The notes under the pieces were generated by a model. That model was given only the letters and a program-made list of their open reading frames with translations. It was not told where the DNA came from and made no database searches. A DNA stretch of 21,816 nt. Source: Bacillota bacterium (GTDB lineage: Bacteria > Bacillota > Clostridia > UBA1381). Location of the stretch: contig JAJQAT010000044.1 in NCBI GenBank assembly GCA_021203665.1, positions 1 to 21,816 of the forward strand. Reading direction: 5' to 3'. The position numbers were made by a program, and so were the translations under genes. Shown here piece by piece: positions 8,189 through 16,046 of the stretch. Each line of letters begins with the position of its first letter. Position 1 is the first letter of the stretch.

Positions 8189-11100
8189 TCACTTCAAATC
8201 AATGCCGTCGCAGTTCTTCAAAAGCTGCTGCAACGTATCCTGCATTTTTTCAATATAGGCTTTGATATCTTCCTCACTCTCCAGCCGCTTTGCCGGAAAG
8301 ACAATGGAGCGGTTCAGACTCTTGTATACCTTCTTCGGAGCAGGCTTCTTCGTGCCATAAGGAGTTGGCGGCTCATGCACAGCAGTCGGCTCCACAGGCA
8401 GCTTCGGTGGCTCCTTCGGACGTTTTGCCATTTCCAGCCTATCCACAGCCTTGTCCTTCTCCTGGAGCATCGGCGGAATCAGGCCGTCCAACAGAGCAAG
8501 ACTTTCATATTCCGCTATCTGCTGTTTCTTTACCGCATAGAAGTTATCAGCCGTTTGGATGATATTCTTTGAATTAAAATCCCCGTCTGCTGCCGTGTGT
8601 ATCGCTTCCATGCATTGGCGGACAATCTCCAAAAGCTCCTCGCGCTTGGCGGCAAGCAGACGGTCATGCCCTTCGTGAACCTTAGACATCAGCCCATTCA
8701 GTTCCGGGATGCGCTTGTAATCAAATTTCCCACCGGGCTGCACGATGCAAATCAGCCGAATCTGATTCAGGGCATCGTTGGCTTCCGGCTCATGGGAGAG
8801 GTAGTCCAACTCATGACGCAGGTCAGCTTCCAGCTTGACCGCCGCATCGAACACCTTCACCTGGCTCTTGAAGAAGTTCTCCACACGCTGCATTTTTTCC
8901 TTGTTGTCGTCAAGGTCATCCATGCGCTTCAGCAGCCTTTGCACAAGGGCGATATTGTCCTTCTGCTGGCTCAGGACATCCTCCGTCAGCCGGATTGCCT
9001 GCGATACAAGCGCATGGTCAGGGTATTTATGCCCGGCGTATTTCTTATCCAGTTCAGCGTAGTAATCACGCTGCTCACTAAATTTCTTTATAATAAATGC
9101 AATCAGCCCGTCCTCATCCTGGGGGACGTCCATCACATCGAAATATTCCCGCAGGAAGTCCCTCGCATCACGGATATTAGCTGCGGAGTTCAGGATACGC
9201 TTGGAGATGATGGTCTTCCCAATCTCACTCTTTTTGCGCAGCATATCCGGCAGCTTCGGATTGTCCGGCTGGATGGTGGTGCCAGCATATTTGATGGTGA
9301 CCTTCTGGTCAACAATCAGCTGTGCGGCTACAGCAGCAATATCAATCTCGCGCCAGCCATAAGGAATCCCCTGGTACCGGCTCTGCACATCCGCCATAGA
9401 AGTTGGGAGATTCCGCTTGTACTGAACCTCCAGATATTCCTCCATCTTTGCCGCCGCATCACGGTTTGGTTCCGTGCCGGGAATCATGATTTTTTCATTG
9501 CGCAGAATCGAATAAATGTCGGCATCCGTCTCTGCGTTTTTGGTAATCAGGTCGAGGTCGCTGTATACATGGACAACGAGATACTCCATCGCCTGGTTAA
9601 TCTTCGATTTCGCATCTCCGCCCTTAATAACCAGATGCTCTCCATCCACATAAAAGGCTGCGTTTTCGATGGCCTCCTTCAGCTCATCGGTAGAAGAAGC
9701 CTCATAAGCGTCCGCCTCTTCCTGCTGCTTTTTAATAATCGTCTGCATGGAGCCGGGAAGCTGCGACACATTACGCTGTTTCACATACTTGCGAATCTTC
9801 ATGGCATTTTCGACTGACTCATAATACTTTGATTCCGGCAGAACTACGAGAGCCTGTCCCTTAGACTGCGTCATAAGGCGCAGCTCGTTTTTTTCAATCG
9901 GGTCAGTGGCAACCGTCAGAAAACACAGGTGCATCCCGCCTGTAACTGCGCCAACTACCATACCGTCCACCATCTTGTCGAAGTCAAAGTCATATTTGCC
10001 GTAACGGTACTTCTTCGTCTGATAAATATCACCGAAAATCATACGTCCAAGCTGTGTCACGATAGCAGAGGTGTCCACGTTCGTGTTGCGAATTTCTCTC
10101 GCAATATCCTGCTCCTCGTCGGTCAGGAAGTTGTATACTTCACCGTTGCGTCCGATGTAGTTTTGGCTGAGCAGGCGGTCAAGACTGCCGCGCATCTTCT
10201 CACGAAGCTCGATTTTATCCGTGCGAATATCATCCGCCATCAGAATCACGATATTATCCAGATTCGCCGGAATATCATCCACATAGCGAATCAAATAAAG
10301 CAGCTTTAATACATCCACATCCTGCGGCTCAATACCGAAGCCGCTGTCTGCCGCCTTCTGGCAGCGTTCAATCACCCGGCGGATAGAGCCGTCGAGGAAG
10401 GTATGTACGGTATCATAAAAGCGAAAGAACGGCACGAGGGCAAACTCGTCCTTTTCCTGCACCTTCTGCGCGGCCTCCTGGAAACCGGAGAGCATGGAAC
10501 GCTCACCGCCGGAGAGGTGCTTGCCGGAGTTCCCGTGCTTACGAATCTCTGCGAACACTTTCTGCATAATGATAAACTGGTAAGGCACGAACGGGAAATC
10601 ATCCGAGAATTCCTGCGGTCCTTCAAATCCCTTGATGTCAAGGATGGAATCACGGAATGTATACAAATTCCGAAGGGTGGAATCATTTGTATCATAAACC
10701 TCCTGCAGGCGCTTCTCGTATTCCGGCTTCTTCTTCAGCACACGCTTCTGGATAACCTCATCCACAGAAGAAGAGGACAGAGAGAGGCGTGTTTTGAAAC
10801 GTGCCTGGATACGGGAGAACTCGTCCGCGCGTACTTTGATAATCTCATCGATAGCCTCCTGCCCGGTGCATACCACCCAGACCTTTCCCTCGCACTCACT
10901 GCCGAGCTTCTCAGTCAGGGACTGGAGGTTTAAGAGCATATCGGTGTCCGTGCCAACATACTGACCGACCTCATCCACCATGAACAGCAGGCGGAAATTC
11001 TCCGGCTTAGAATCAACATAAGCCTTGATGTCTTCCACAAGACTGGAAATGGAATATTCCACGGAAGATTTATCCTGATACCAGCTCCGCGCATCCTCCT

Positions 11101-11752
11101 CATTCATATCCAGAACTTCCATCAGAGTAGGAATAATAGTCTTTCCGTTGAAAGCAAACGCCTTGCGCTGTTCTTGCCACGGCTTTCCCTTTTTCTGATC
11201 GAACACACGCCGAAACTCCTCTGTCTTTCCCTGTTGGTCTATGTACTGCTCCAGCATAGCAACCTTCAGATTCTCGCCGTAAAAGCCGAGATGCTTATAG
11301 AACATCTTCGCAAAGACGCGCAGAACTGCGGTCTTATCCTTGTTGATGGAGCCTTCGATATCAATATTGAACAAAATGGTCTCCGTATCATACCGGGTGG
11401 AATTATCAATCAGCATGAATGTCGCCGGATCATCCGCAAACTTTCCACGGAACATCTCGACGCTCGGCACGCCATTCACACGTTTATTCTCCAGCAGGTA
11501 GGACAGCATTTTCAGGAAGTGAGATTTACCACTTCCAAAGAATCCCGAAATCCATACGCCGATGTCAGAGGTCGGATTCTGAAAGCTTTCGCTATAAAAA
11601 TCAAAGAAGCTGATAAAGTGTTTTTTCAGTTCCTTGGTGATGACATATTCCTGTACTTCCTGCCTTGTGACATCCTCCGAATCCTGGTCTACCTTGATGA
11701 CACCATTGATAGGGCGGTTGATGTCCTCCGCAAACATTTCTCTTATCTTCAT
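8189..11752 (-). CDS. brxC: BREX-1 P-loop ATPase BrxC
   Basis: BrxC is the large P-loop ATPase (DUF499-related) of BREX and is required for defence in characterised type 1 systems. Seen: the family N-terminus KIREMFAEDINRPINGVIKV, Walker A GFFGSGKS (Lys76) followed by HFLKML, and Walker B LLFMVDEVGQYVG (Asp260-Glu261). The rest is long, mostly helical sequence, then a Pro-rich linker (EPPTPYGTKKPAPKK) and a short C-terminal helical tail. Its 1187 residues are normal for the family. ATG at 11752 is chosen because GAGGA lies 8 bases upstream and homologues begin there; the open frame continues five codons further to a GTG. It starts 16 bases after brxB ends. It is visibly more GC-rich than the accessory genes. 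Long plus-strand frames opposite it are shadows. Confidence 0.96.
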   Translation of the reverse strand: MKIREMFAEDINRPINGVIKVDQDSEDVTRQEVQEYVITKELKKHFISFFDFYSESFQNPTSDIGVWISGFFGSGKSHFLKMLSYLLENKRVNGVPSVEMFRGKFADDPATFMLIDNSTRYDTETILFNIDIEGSINKDKTAVLRVFAKMFYKHLGFYGENLKVAMLEQYIDQQGKTEEFRRVFDQKKGKPWQEQRKAFAFNGKTIIPTLMEVLDMNEEDARSWYQDKSSVEYSISSLVEDIKAYVDSKPENFRLLFMVDEVGQYVGTDTDMLLNLQSLTEKLGSECEGKVWVVCTGQEAIDEIIKVRADEFSRIQARFKTRLSLSSSSVDEVIQKRVLKKKPEYEKRLQEVYDTNDSTLRNLYTFRDSILDIKGFEGPQEFSDDFPFVPYQFIIMQKVFAEIRKHGNSGKHLSGGERSMLSGFQEAAQKVQEKDEFALVPFFRFYDTVHTFLDGSIRRVIERCQKAADSGFGIEPQDVDVLKLLYLIRYVDDIPANLDNIVILMADDIRTDKIELREKMRGSLDRLLSQNYIGRNGEVYNFLTDEEQDIAREIRNTNVDTSAIVTQLGRMIFGDIYQTKKYRYGKYDFDFDKMVDGMVVGAVTGGMHLCFLTVATDPIEKNELRLMTQSKGQALVVLPESKYYESVENAMKIRKYVKQRNVSQLPGSMQTIIKKQQEEADAYEASSTDELKEAIENAAFYVDGEHLVIKGGDAKSKINQAMEYLVVHVYSDLDLITKNAETDADIYSILRNEKIMIPGTEPNRDAAAKMEEYLEVQYKRNLPTSMADVQSRYQGIPYGWREIDIAAVAAQLIVDQKVTIKYAGTTIQPDNPKLPDMLRKKSEIGKTIISKRILNSAANIRDARDFLREYFDVMDVPQDEDGLIAFIIKKFSEQRDYYAELDKKYAGHKYPDHALVSQAIRLTEDVLSQQKDNIALVQRLLKRMDDLDDNKEKMQRVENFFKSQVKVFDAAVKLEADLRHELDYLSHEPEANDALNQIRLICIVQPGGKFDYKRIPELNGLMSKVHEGHDRLLAAKREELLEIVRQCMEAIHTAADGDFNSKNIIQTADNFYAVKKQQIAEYESLALLDGLIPPMLQEKDKAVDRLEMAKRPKEPPKLPVEPTAVHEPPTPYGTKKPAPKKVYKSLNRSIVFPAKRLESEEDIKAYIEKMQDTLQQLLKNCDGIDLK

Positions 11753-11768
11753 AGTCGTGTTCCTCACT

Positions 11769-12326
11769 TTATATCACGTTAAACGCTCTGTAATAGTCAT
11801 TTGGCTTCAATCTGTCGAAAAGTTTCAAATGCCGCCCGTCAAATTCCCCCGGATACATTACAAGGATAGGAACATCTGAAAAATCGACCTGCATGGATTC
11901 CAGCAATGCATGAACCCTCATGAATGGGAACACATCGCCGACACCGGTAAGCAGGATTACATCTCCGTGTTCGTGTGGAGCGTACAGCATTTTTTCTATA
12001 AATTCACCTTCACCGATTGCACCGTGAAGCTGTTCCAGAAGATATTGTGAGCCGTCGGTTTCTTCAAGGTCGGGTATTTCTTTCGTAATCCCCATGTCAT
12101 CACACAGGGATATGAACGTCTTATACAGGTCATATTCAATCAGGTGGCAGTTTAAAGACTGGTCTGTCTTCAGCTGCCCAATAAAATGCCGAACCGCCAT
12201 TTCGTCCGCAGCATCATAGCAGAATATCCGTATATTGACTTCATTGCTCAAGCCCTTTCCCTCAAGAAAATCCGGCTCTTGGATTAACGCCCTTAGCTTA
12301 TCGAGGCGTTCGTTCAGATTTTCCAT
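11769..12326 (-). CDS. brxB: BREX protein BrxB (DUF1788)
   Basis: A 185-residue protein recognised as BrxB from its size, position and sequence. It opens MENLNERLDKLRALIQEPDFL and carries IRIFCYDAADEMAVR, a conserved HGDVILLTGVGDVFPFMRVH block, and the end PILVMYPGEFDGRHLKLFD with YYRAFNVI. These are typical DUF1788 features. BrxB is a small core BREX-1 subunit whose biochemical role is not settled; it is thought to take part in the BREX complex. A GGAGGA ribosome site precedes ATG 12326. It follows brxA by 47 bases and ends 16 bases before brxC. Length is normal and no damage is visible. Confidence 0.95.
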   Translation of the reverse strand: MENLNERLDKLRALIQEPDFLEGKGLSNEVNIRIFCYDAADEMAVRHFIGQLKTDQSLNCHLIEYDLYKTFISLCDDMGITKEIPDLEETDGSQYLLEQLHGAIGEGEFIEKMLYAPHEHGDVILLTGVGDVFPFMRVHALLESMQVDFSDVPILVMYPGEFDGRHLKLFDRLKPNDYYRAFNVI

Positions 12327-12373
12327 CTATCAGTTCCTCCTACATCGCAGTTTCGGACTTCCACTGCGTACTT

Positions 12374-13000
12374 CTATCCAAAACAATTGAACGCCGGAAG
12401 TGCCCGGGTATTACCGCTTTCACGAATGGCACCTTCCAAAATCGGGCTAATCAGCACGGGATTCAGCCGTTCCGATTTCGTGCTGTCAAGATACTCATTG
12501 TCCACCAACAGCTTTACGATGACCTGTTTCAATTTTTCAATCGTCGAATCGCTCCAGGAAGCTACCCAGTCATCCTGTTCCTGAAGCCGCAGGAAAAATC
12601 CGTTCACATCCATTTTACCAAAGGACGTGTCCAATAAACGGTACTTTTCCCCAATGACCGTAATCATAAAATCCCAAATCAACCGATACTGCTTCATCAT
12701 CGCATACAGGCATATCTGCTTTGCCGTGTCCTGGGGACGGTTAGCAATCGCTGCCACAAGAGAATCATCCTCCAGGGCATCCAGCCGCCGGAGACAGGCC
12801 AGCGCCATCCGCCGCACAGATTTCTCGGTCGGATACTGGAAAAGGTTGTCCGATACAATTTTATCAACAACCTCATCTCTGGACAGTCCTTCCGTCAGTA
12901 GCTTCGCAGTCGTTCTTGTCTCATAGAAGAGGAATTGCTCCCGTGTTATCACAGCACTATAGGGGCTGTTTCCCTTTGCCGTTGTACTTCTTTTTGGCAT
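12374..13000 (-). CDS. brxA: BREX protein BrxA (DUF1819)
   Basis: A 208-residue protein with the DUF1819 pattern: YSAVITREQFLFYETRTTAKLL near the start, then DNLFQYPTEKSVRRMALACL, QICLYAMMKQYRLIWDFM and the end RALPAFNCFG. BrxA is a small helical protein, the first gene of type 1 BREX operons; a DNA-binding role has been proposed from structures. GGGAG lies 8 bases before ATG 13000. It is first in the operon here too, with a promoter about 140 bases upstream and a possible 29-residue peptide gene in the leader. Confidence 0.95.
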   Translation of the reverse strand: MPKRSTTAKGNSPYSAVITREQFLFYETRTTAKLLTEGLSRDEVVDKIVSDNLFQYPTEKSVRRMALACLRRLDALEDDSLVAAIANRPQDTAKQICLYAMMKQYRLIWDFMITVIGEKYRLLDTSFGKMDVNGFFLRLQEQDDWVASWSDSTIEKLKQVIVKLLVDNEYLDSTKSERLNPVLISPILEGAIRESGNTRALPAFNCFG

Positions 13001-13013
13001 ATATTCAACTCCC

Positions 13014-13103
13014 TTAATTCTTAAAGCTCTCAGTTAATAAAAATCCTGCCACAATTCCGAAATTCATCCACAACAGTAATCTGCTCATCCATTGATAATT
13101 CAT
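13014..13103 (-). CDS. possible 29-residue hydrophobic leader peptide before brxA
   Basis: The untranslated leader of the BREX transcript contains an ATG-to-TAA frame of 30 codons. It begins MNYQWMSRLLLWMNFG and continues with IVAGFLLTESFKN, a short membrane-segment-like peptide. Its stop lies 13 bases before the brxA ATG and abuts the brxA ribosome site, so translation could affect brxA. No convincing Shine-Dalgarno sequence precedes its ATG, so it may be chance. Confidence 0.3.
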   Translation of the reverse strand: MNYQWMSRLLLWMNFGIVAGFLLTESFKN

Positions 13104-13143
13104 ATCGCAAATGATCTTAGAAAAAACATACACTATACATAAC

Positions 13144-13172
13144 AGTATAACACAAGCATGAAATATTTGCAA
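13144..13172 (-). promoter_or_regulatory. promoter of the BREX operon
   Basis: On the minus strand, TTGCAA (13167-13172) and TATACT (13144-13149) are separated by 17 bases. A TG lies one base before the -10 (extended -10). This is a good vegetative (sigma-A type) promoter. It would start transcription near 13137, leaving a leader of about 137 bases before brxA. It lies just downstream of the MITE-like element. Confidence 0.75.
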
Positions 13173-13210
13173 ACTGTCTTGATTAAAAAATCAAAAATTT
13201 GGTTAATAAA

Positions 13211-13550
13211 AGTTACTATTCACAGCTGTAGCTATCCGTGCGGTTACGGCGGGGCTGTTGCCCCGTCTGCCGCCCTACTTTTAGGGATAGGTAGGATAGT
13301 GGGGCTACCTCCCCCACACCCACGTTTCAATAAGATTCCGCTTTACCGTAAATACTGGGTTTTTGTGCAATTTCATGTAAGCGGGGACTTCGTAAGGTTG
13401 CTTTGCAACCTTAGTCCCACAGGGACTAAACTCGCTCTGCGAGTTTACAGGGTGCAACCCCCAAATATCTACTATACATCAAAGTAGGGCGGTGGGGTGC
13501 TGCGCACCCCGTCGCCCGGCTGTCAGCCGCTACAGCTGTGAATAGTAACT
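13211..13550. mobile_element. 340-bp MITE-like element with perfect 22-bp terminal inverted repeats
   Basis: The ends are exact inverted copies: 13211-13232 begins AGTTACTATTCACAGCTGTA, and 13529-13550 is its reverse complement. AATAAA flanks both sides directly (13205-13210 and 13551-13556), and the match extends to a 9-base direct repeat, TAATAAAAG, if terminal bases are included. This is consistent with a target duplication. The inside is GC-rich and full of hairpins: stems at 13394-13401/13405-13412, 13428-13435/13439-13446 and 13494-13500/13504-13510, each with a 3-base loop. There is no transposase, so it would need one in trans. The plus-strand frame across it looks fortuitous. Confidence 0.75.
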
Positions 13551-13624
13551 AATAAAAGGCTACAGTTCAGCAAAAAAAGACTCGTTCAAACCAAAGTAAG
13601 TCTTTCAAATATTATTGCATGCAA

Positions 13625-13777
13625 AAAATTCTTTTCACTGTCATAGTTTGTAGGTGTAGCAGTGATGACGAAATATGCATCATTATATGCCTGTTCCGCA
13701 TCAATCATTGCTGTCAAATTAAGCTCTTTCCCATTCAAATACTTTTTTATTTTGGTACTGAGTTCTTGAGCCTTTAT
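13625..13777 (-). pseudogene. fragment of a UDP-glucose/nucleotide-sugar 6-dehydrogenase gene
   Basis: About 50 codons on the minus strand read AQELSTKIKKYLNGKELNLT, then DAEQAYNDAYFVITATPTNY and DSEKNF. This matches residues near 60-110 of the NAD-binding domain of UDP-glucose dehydrogenases, whose hallmark here is LNLTAT-D-x2-AY-DADYVIIATPTNYD. There is no start; a TGA precedes the matching part at 13778-13780, and after NF the sequence loses similarity and stops at 13586-13588. It is a relic without a functional enzyme. It probably marks the edge of a replaced chromosomal or polysaccharide locus beside the MITE. Confidence 0.72.
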
Positions 13778-13779
13778 TC

Positions 13780-14468
13780 AAACTCAATCCTAATTCAGGA
13801 CTGAGTTTTCAGTAATTGATTAACTCGGGGTCATTTCGCCCCTAAGTTAAGCACCGCCGCTCGGCTTATCGGCGAGGGGTGTCTGATTTGGACACCCCTC
13901 GCGCCCTATCGCGGGGGTGGGCGTTTCGCCCACCCCTCTGCGCAGGTTCTGCCCTAAATTAGGGCGGAACTATCTCGAACGGTGAACGATTCGTTCACCG
14001 TCAATGCTTTTTACGTGTTTTAAGGCAAGATGGGGTCGCGGTTTGCGACCCCATCCCTATGAGGCGATAGACCACTCTATACGCCACATTTTCAACAAAA
14101 ACGCTATGCTATTGCCGATGGGGCGGTAAATCACCACCCCATCGCGGTTTACGTAGCTATACTACCGCTTTACGAGGGGATCGCCAAATCAGCGACCCCT
14201 AGAACTCCGTGGATTATTGCCCAAGGTGTCATCAAATCGGTGACCCATTGCACTGCACCCGCCCTAAAACGGGGGCTGGTGGTTTGCGATTAGTTGTCCG
14301 GCTCTAAGGTCGCGTGTTGTGACCTTAGGCAATACTTACAACAGCAAATGCGTCATTCAGTTACAGGCAAAGGATGTCGCATTTCGCGACTCCCTTCCCT
14401 TTAGAGTAGGTGTTGCCGTCCCTATCACACCTCAAAACCACTCCCCTAAATCAGGGTACAGGTTTTTG
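13780..14468. repeat. gene-free stretch packed with about ten different hairpins
   Basis: No gene is visible. Near-perfect stems follow one another. 13780-13808 pairs 11 of 12. 13820-13850 has two nested stem segments. 13872-13883/13891-13902 is a perfect 12 bp. 13914-13923/13927-13936 is 10 bp with loop TTT. 13946-13970 is 12 bp with one wobble. 13980-13988/13992-14000 is 9 bp with loop ATT. 14029-14039/14045-14055 is 11 bp. 14116-14127/14133-14144 pairs 11 of 12. 14175-14184/14192-14200 has a bulged A. 14304-14313/14319-14328 pairs 9 of 10. 14376-14380/14386-14390 is 5 bp. The stems differ in sequence but share short T- or A-rich loops and recurring GGTCGC/GCGACC edges. Most lack the T-tract of a terminator. 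Function is unknown. Confidence 0.8.
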
Positions 14469-14813
14469 TCAAACCGTTTCCTCTTGCAACTTACATAGCT
14501 TCAAATACACCTTTTTAACCAGCTCCAATATCTTTGTGTGCTTATCCTTAATCTCCGCAATATCAGCGGCATAAACGCCTTTTGAGCCGCTGTTAAGCTG
14601 CTTCGCTATCTGATTGATGTTGCGGCTGTTGCATCCAAGCAACCGCAAAATCTCTTTCAGCTCCGGAATATCAAGGTTGATAATCACCCCGTCAATCGCC
14701 ATTTTACGCAGATATGCGCTCAAATTTATTATTTTGCTCTTCTGCATCTTCTGCATTATCATGTCATATTCCTCGTCCGTTACACGGAAATGTAAAATCC
14801 TTGTCTTGTCCAT
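14469..14813 (-). CDS. mobC: MobC-like plasmid mobilisation (relaxosome accessory) protein
   Basis: A 114-residue protein. An N-terminal ribbon-helix-helix-like part, ILHFRVTDEEYDMIMQKMQK, is followed by LSAYLRKMAIDGVI, and the MobC hallmark NSRNINQIAKQLN lies in the middle. MobC proteins bind near oriT and help the relaxase nick DNA during mobilisation of plasmids and integrative elements. Start ATG 14813 has AGGAG upstream. The expected partner, a MobA/VirD2-type relaxase, normally lies directly downstream, but here only the hairpin-filled stretch follows, so mobilisation would need a relaxase in trans. A short inverted repeat near 14461-14477 covers the end of the gene. Confidence 0.85.
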   Translation of the reverse strand: MDKTRILHFRVTDEEYDMIMQKMQKSKIINLSAYLRKMAIDGVIINLDIPELKEILRLLGCNSRNINQIAKQLNSGSKGVYAADIAEIKDKHTKILELVKKVYLKLCKLQEETV

Positions 14814-14841
14814 TTTTTTCTCTCCTCTCGTATCTTTGCTT

Positions 14842-14957
14842 TAAGGTCACCGTTTTGGTACACCTTAGTTTGTTATCCGCCCTAAAACAGGGCGGTATTT
14901 TCACAAAAGAAGTAATGAATCGTTACACCCCTCTAGGGTCGTGTTTCGCGACTTTAG
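14842..14957. repeat. three further hairpins between mobC and the broken replication-type gene
   Basis: 14842-14866 forms a nested inverted repeat (AAGGT...ACCTT enclosing ACC...GGT). 14877-14883/14889-14895 is a perfect 7-bp stem with loop AAAAC. 14933-14957 pairs 11 positions, including three G-T wobbles, around a TTT loop. They belong in style to the 13780-14468 cluster. Their position upstream of mobC means they would lie in its leader. Confidence 0.6.
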
Positions 14958-14964
14958 GCACAGC

Positions 14965-15882
14965 TCACTCTGCATACATATCCGACCGCACCATATTCGC
15001 AAGGCTCATATTGGCTGTCGCAGGCGCATTAAACAGCACGCTAATCAAATACGCATTAACGTTGCTTATCTTATCGCACCGCTGTGTAAATTCAAGCAGG
15101 AATGCTTCAAGTTTGCCGTAGTCGATTTCTCTAAACCTTTGCCTTACAAGCTCTGCAGGGTACTGCTTACGCTCAATCATGTAATAAGGCGTATCAACTG
15201 TCAACACCTCTGCCATTACATTTACAATTTCATCAAGCATAGATTTATCATAGCTGTACACAAGCGTGTCATAGCCGGTATTGCTTTTAATCAGCTCAAT
15301 GTTATGATTATATCTATCAATCCATCTATCGCCACCACCATTATCACCAACGCTACAAGCGTCTGCTGCTCGCGCTCTTTGATTGATAGATTGATATTTA
15401 ATTAAATCAGCATTTGATTTATCTTTATTTGTTCAATAAGGGGCTTTGCCCCGTCATTCAACGTTAGTTGTATCTATATTTAATTGCGTTGTCTTATCCA
15501 ACGCAGACTTTTCCGACGTAGGTACCTCATACACTGGCGCACTCTCCGCAGGCGGCTCCGATGTCGGTTTATTTGGTTCAGTTGGTGTTAGCGGATATTC
15601 ACGGATTATATATTCCGCTTCCGTAAGCTGTCCCTTTTCATTTCGCACCCTGTGCCTCTCAATATACCCTTGTTCTTCAAGCTCCTTAACGCCACTCCTT
15701 ATACTGTCAACGCCCTCTTTGCATATCTTCGCCAATCCCGTGAGCGTATAGTTCCATGTCTCGGGCAAGGACAGCATAAGCGAAAGCAATCCCTTTGCTT
15801 TCAGCGACAAATTTGCGTCCCTCAAATGGTGATTTGACATCACCGTATAGTCCTTCGTTTTCTCTACTCTGAATACTGCCAT
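14965..15882 (-). pseudogene. DUF6017/helix-turn-helix replication-module protein, interrupted by two in-frame stops
   Basis: The intact family is a roughly 300-residue protein of Firmicute mobile elements. It has an N-terminal winged-helix part typical of replication initiators and a C-terminal DUF6017 domain. Seen: MAVFRVEKTKDYTVMSNHHL and LSLKAKGLLSLMLSLPETW at the start (ATG 15882, AGGAGG 9 bases upstream), and NVNAYLISVLFNAPAT near the end. Codon 143 is TGA (15454-15456) and codon 150 is TGA (15433-15435). Both halves are in the same frame. The 24 bases from stop to stop contain the palindrome GGGGC-TTT-GCCCC. Removing them would restore a continuous 297-codon gene. The winged-helix half alone could still be made. 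The frame can be read upstream to 15921, but the ribosome site favours 15882. Confidence 0.8.
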
Positions 15883-15912
15883 TTTTCTGTTCCTCCTATT
15901 TTTGGGCATAAT

Positions 15913-15942
15913 AAAAGACACTGCTCATAAACAGTGCCTTTA
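15913..15942. terminator. hairpin with T-rich flank in the leader of the broken replication-type gene
   Basis: CACTG (15919-15923) pairs with CAGTG (15932-15936) across an 8-base loop. The stem can be extended on both sides with A-T pairs and one mismatch. On the minus strand it is followed by TCTTTTATTATG, so it could act as a weak terminator or attenuator 30 bases before the gene. Confidence 0.4.
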
Positions 15943-15986
15943 AGTGATTGTTTATTTGTATTCACGAACCAAATTGAAAACAAAAA

Positions 15987-16020
15987 ACAGAGCTAAAGTT
16001 TCAAACCTCGCTCTGTCTTT
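15987..16020. terminator. bidirectional Rho-independent terminator downstream of int
   Basis: ACAGAGC (15987-15993) pairs with GCTCTGT (16010-16016). It is followed by CTTTTTGTTT on the plus strand and by TTTTTTGTTTT on the minus strand. The loop contains a small GTTT/AAAC inverted repeat. It would end transcription of the integrase gene before the next module. No other gene lies in the 355-base gap from 15923 to 16277. Confidence 0.7.
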
Positions 16021-16046
16021 TTGTTTGCTCGAATGAGTTTCTTTAT

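Noticed and set aside
8597..9817. Long plus-strand reading frame (406 codons) opposite brxC
   Set aside because: It is the antisense shadow of a well-conserved gene, with no ribosome site and no recognisable protein.
11753..11767. GTG start for BrxC five codons upstream
   Set aside because: It would begin inside the ribosome site, and the family N-terminus aligns with ATG 11752.
13158..13487. Plus-strand frame of 109 codons across the MITE-like element
   Set aside because: It consists of hairpin-forming and terminal repeat sequence, has no ribosome site and resembles no protein.
13780..14468. Naming the hairpin array as oriT or as attC-type integron sites
   Set aside because: No nic consensus, relaxase, integron integrase or gene cassettes are visible; structure alone does not justify the label.
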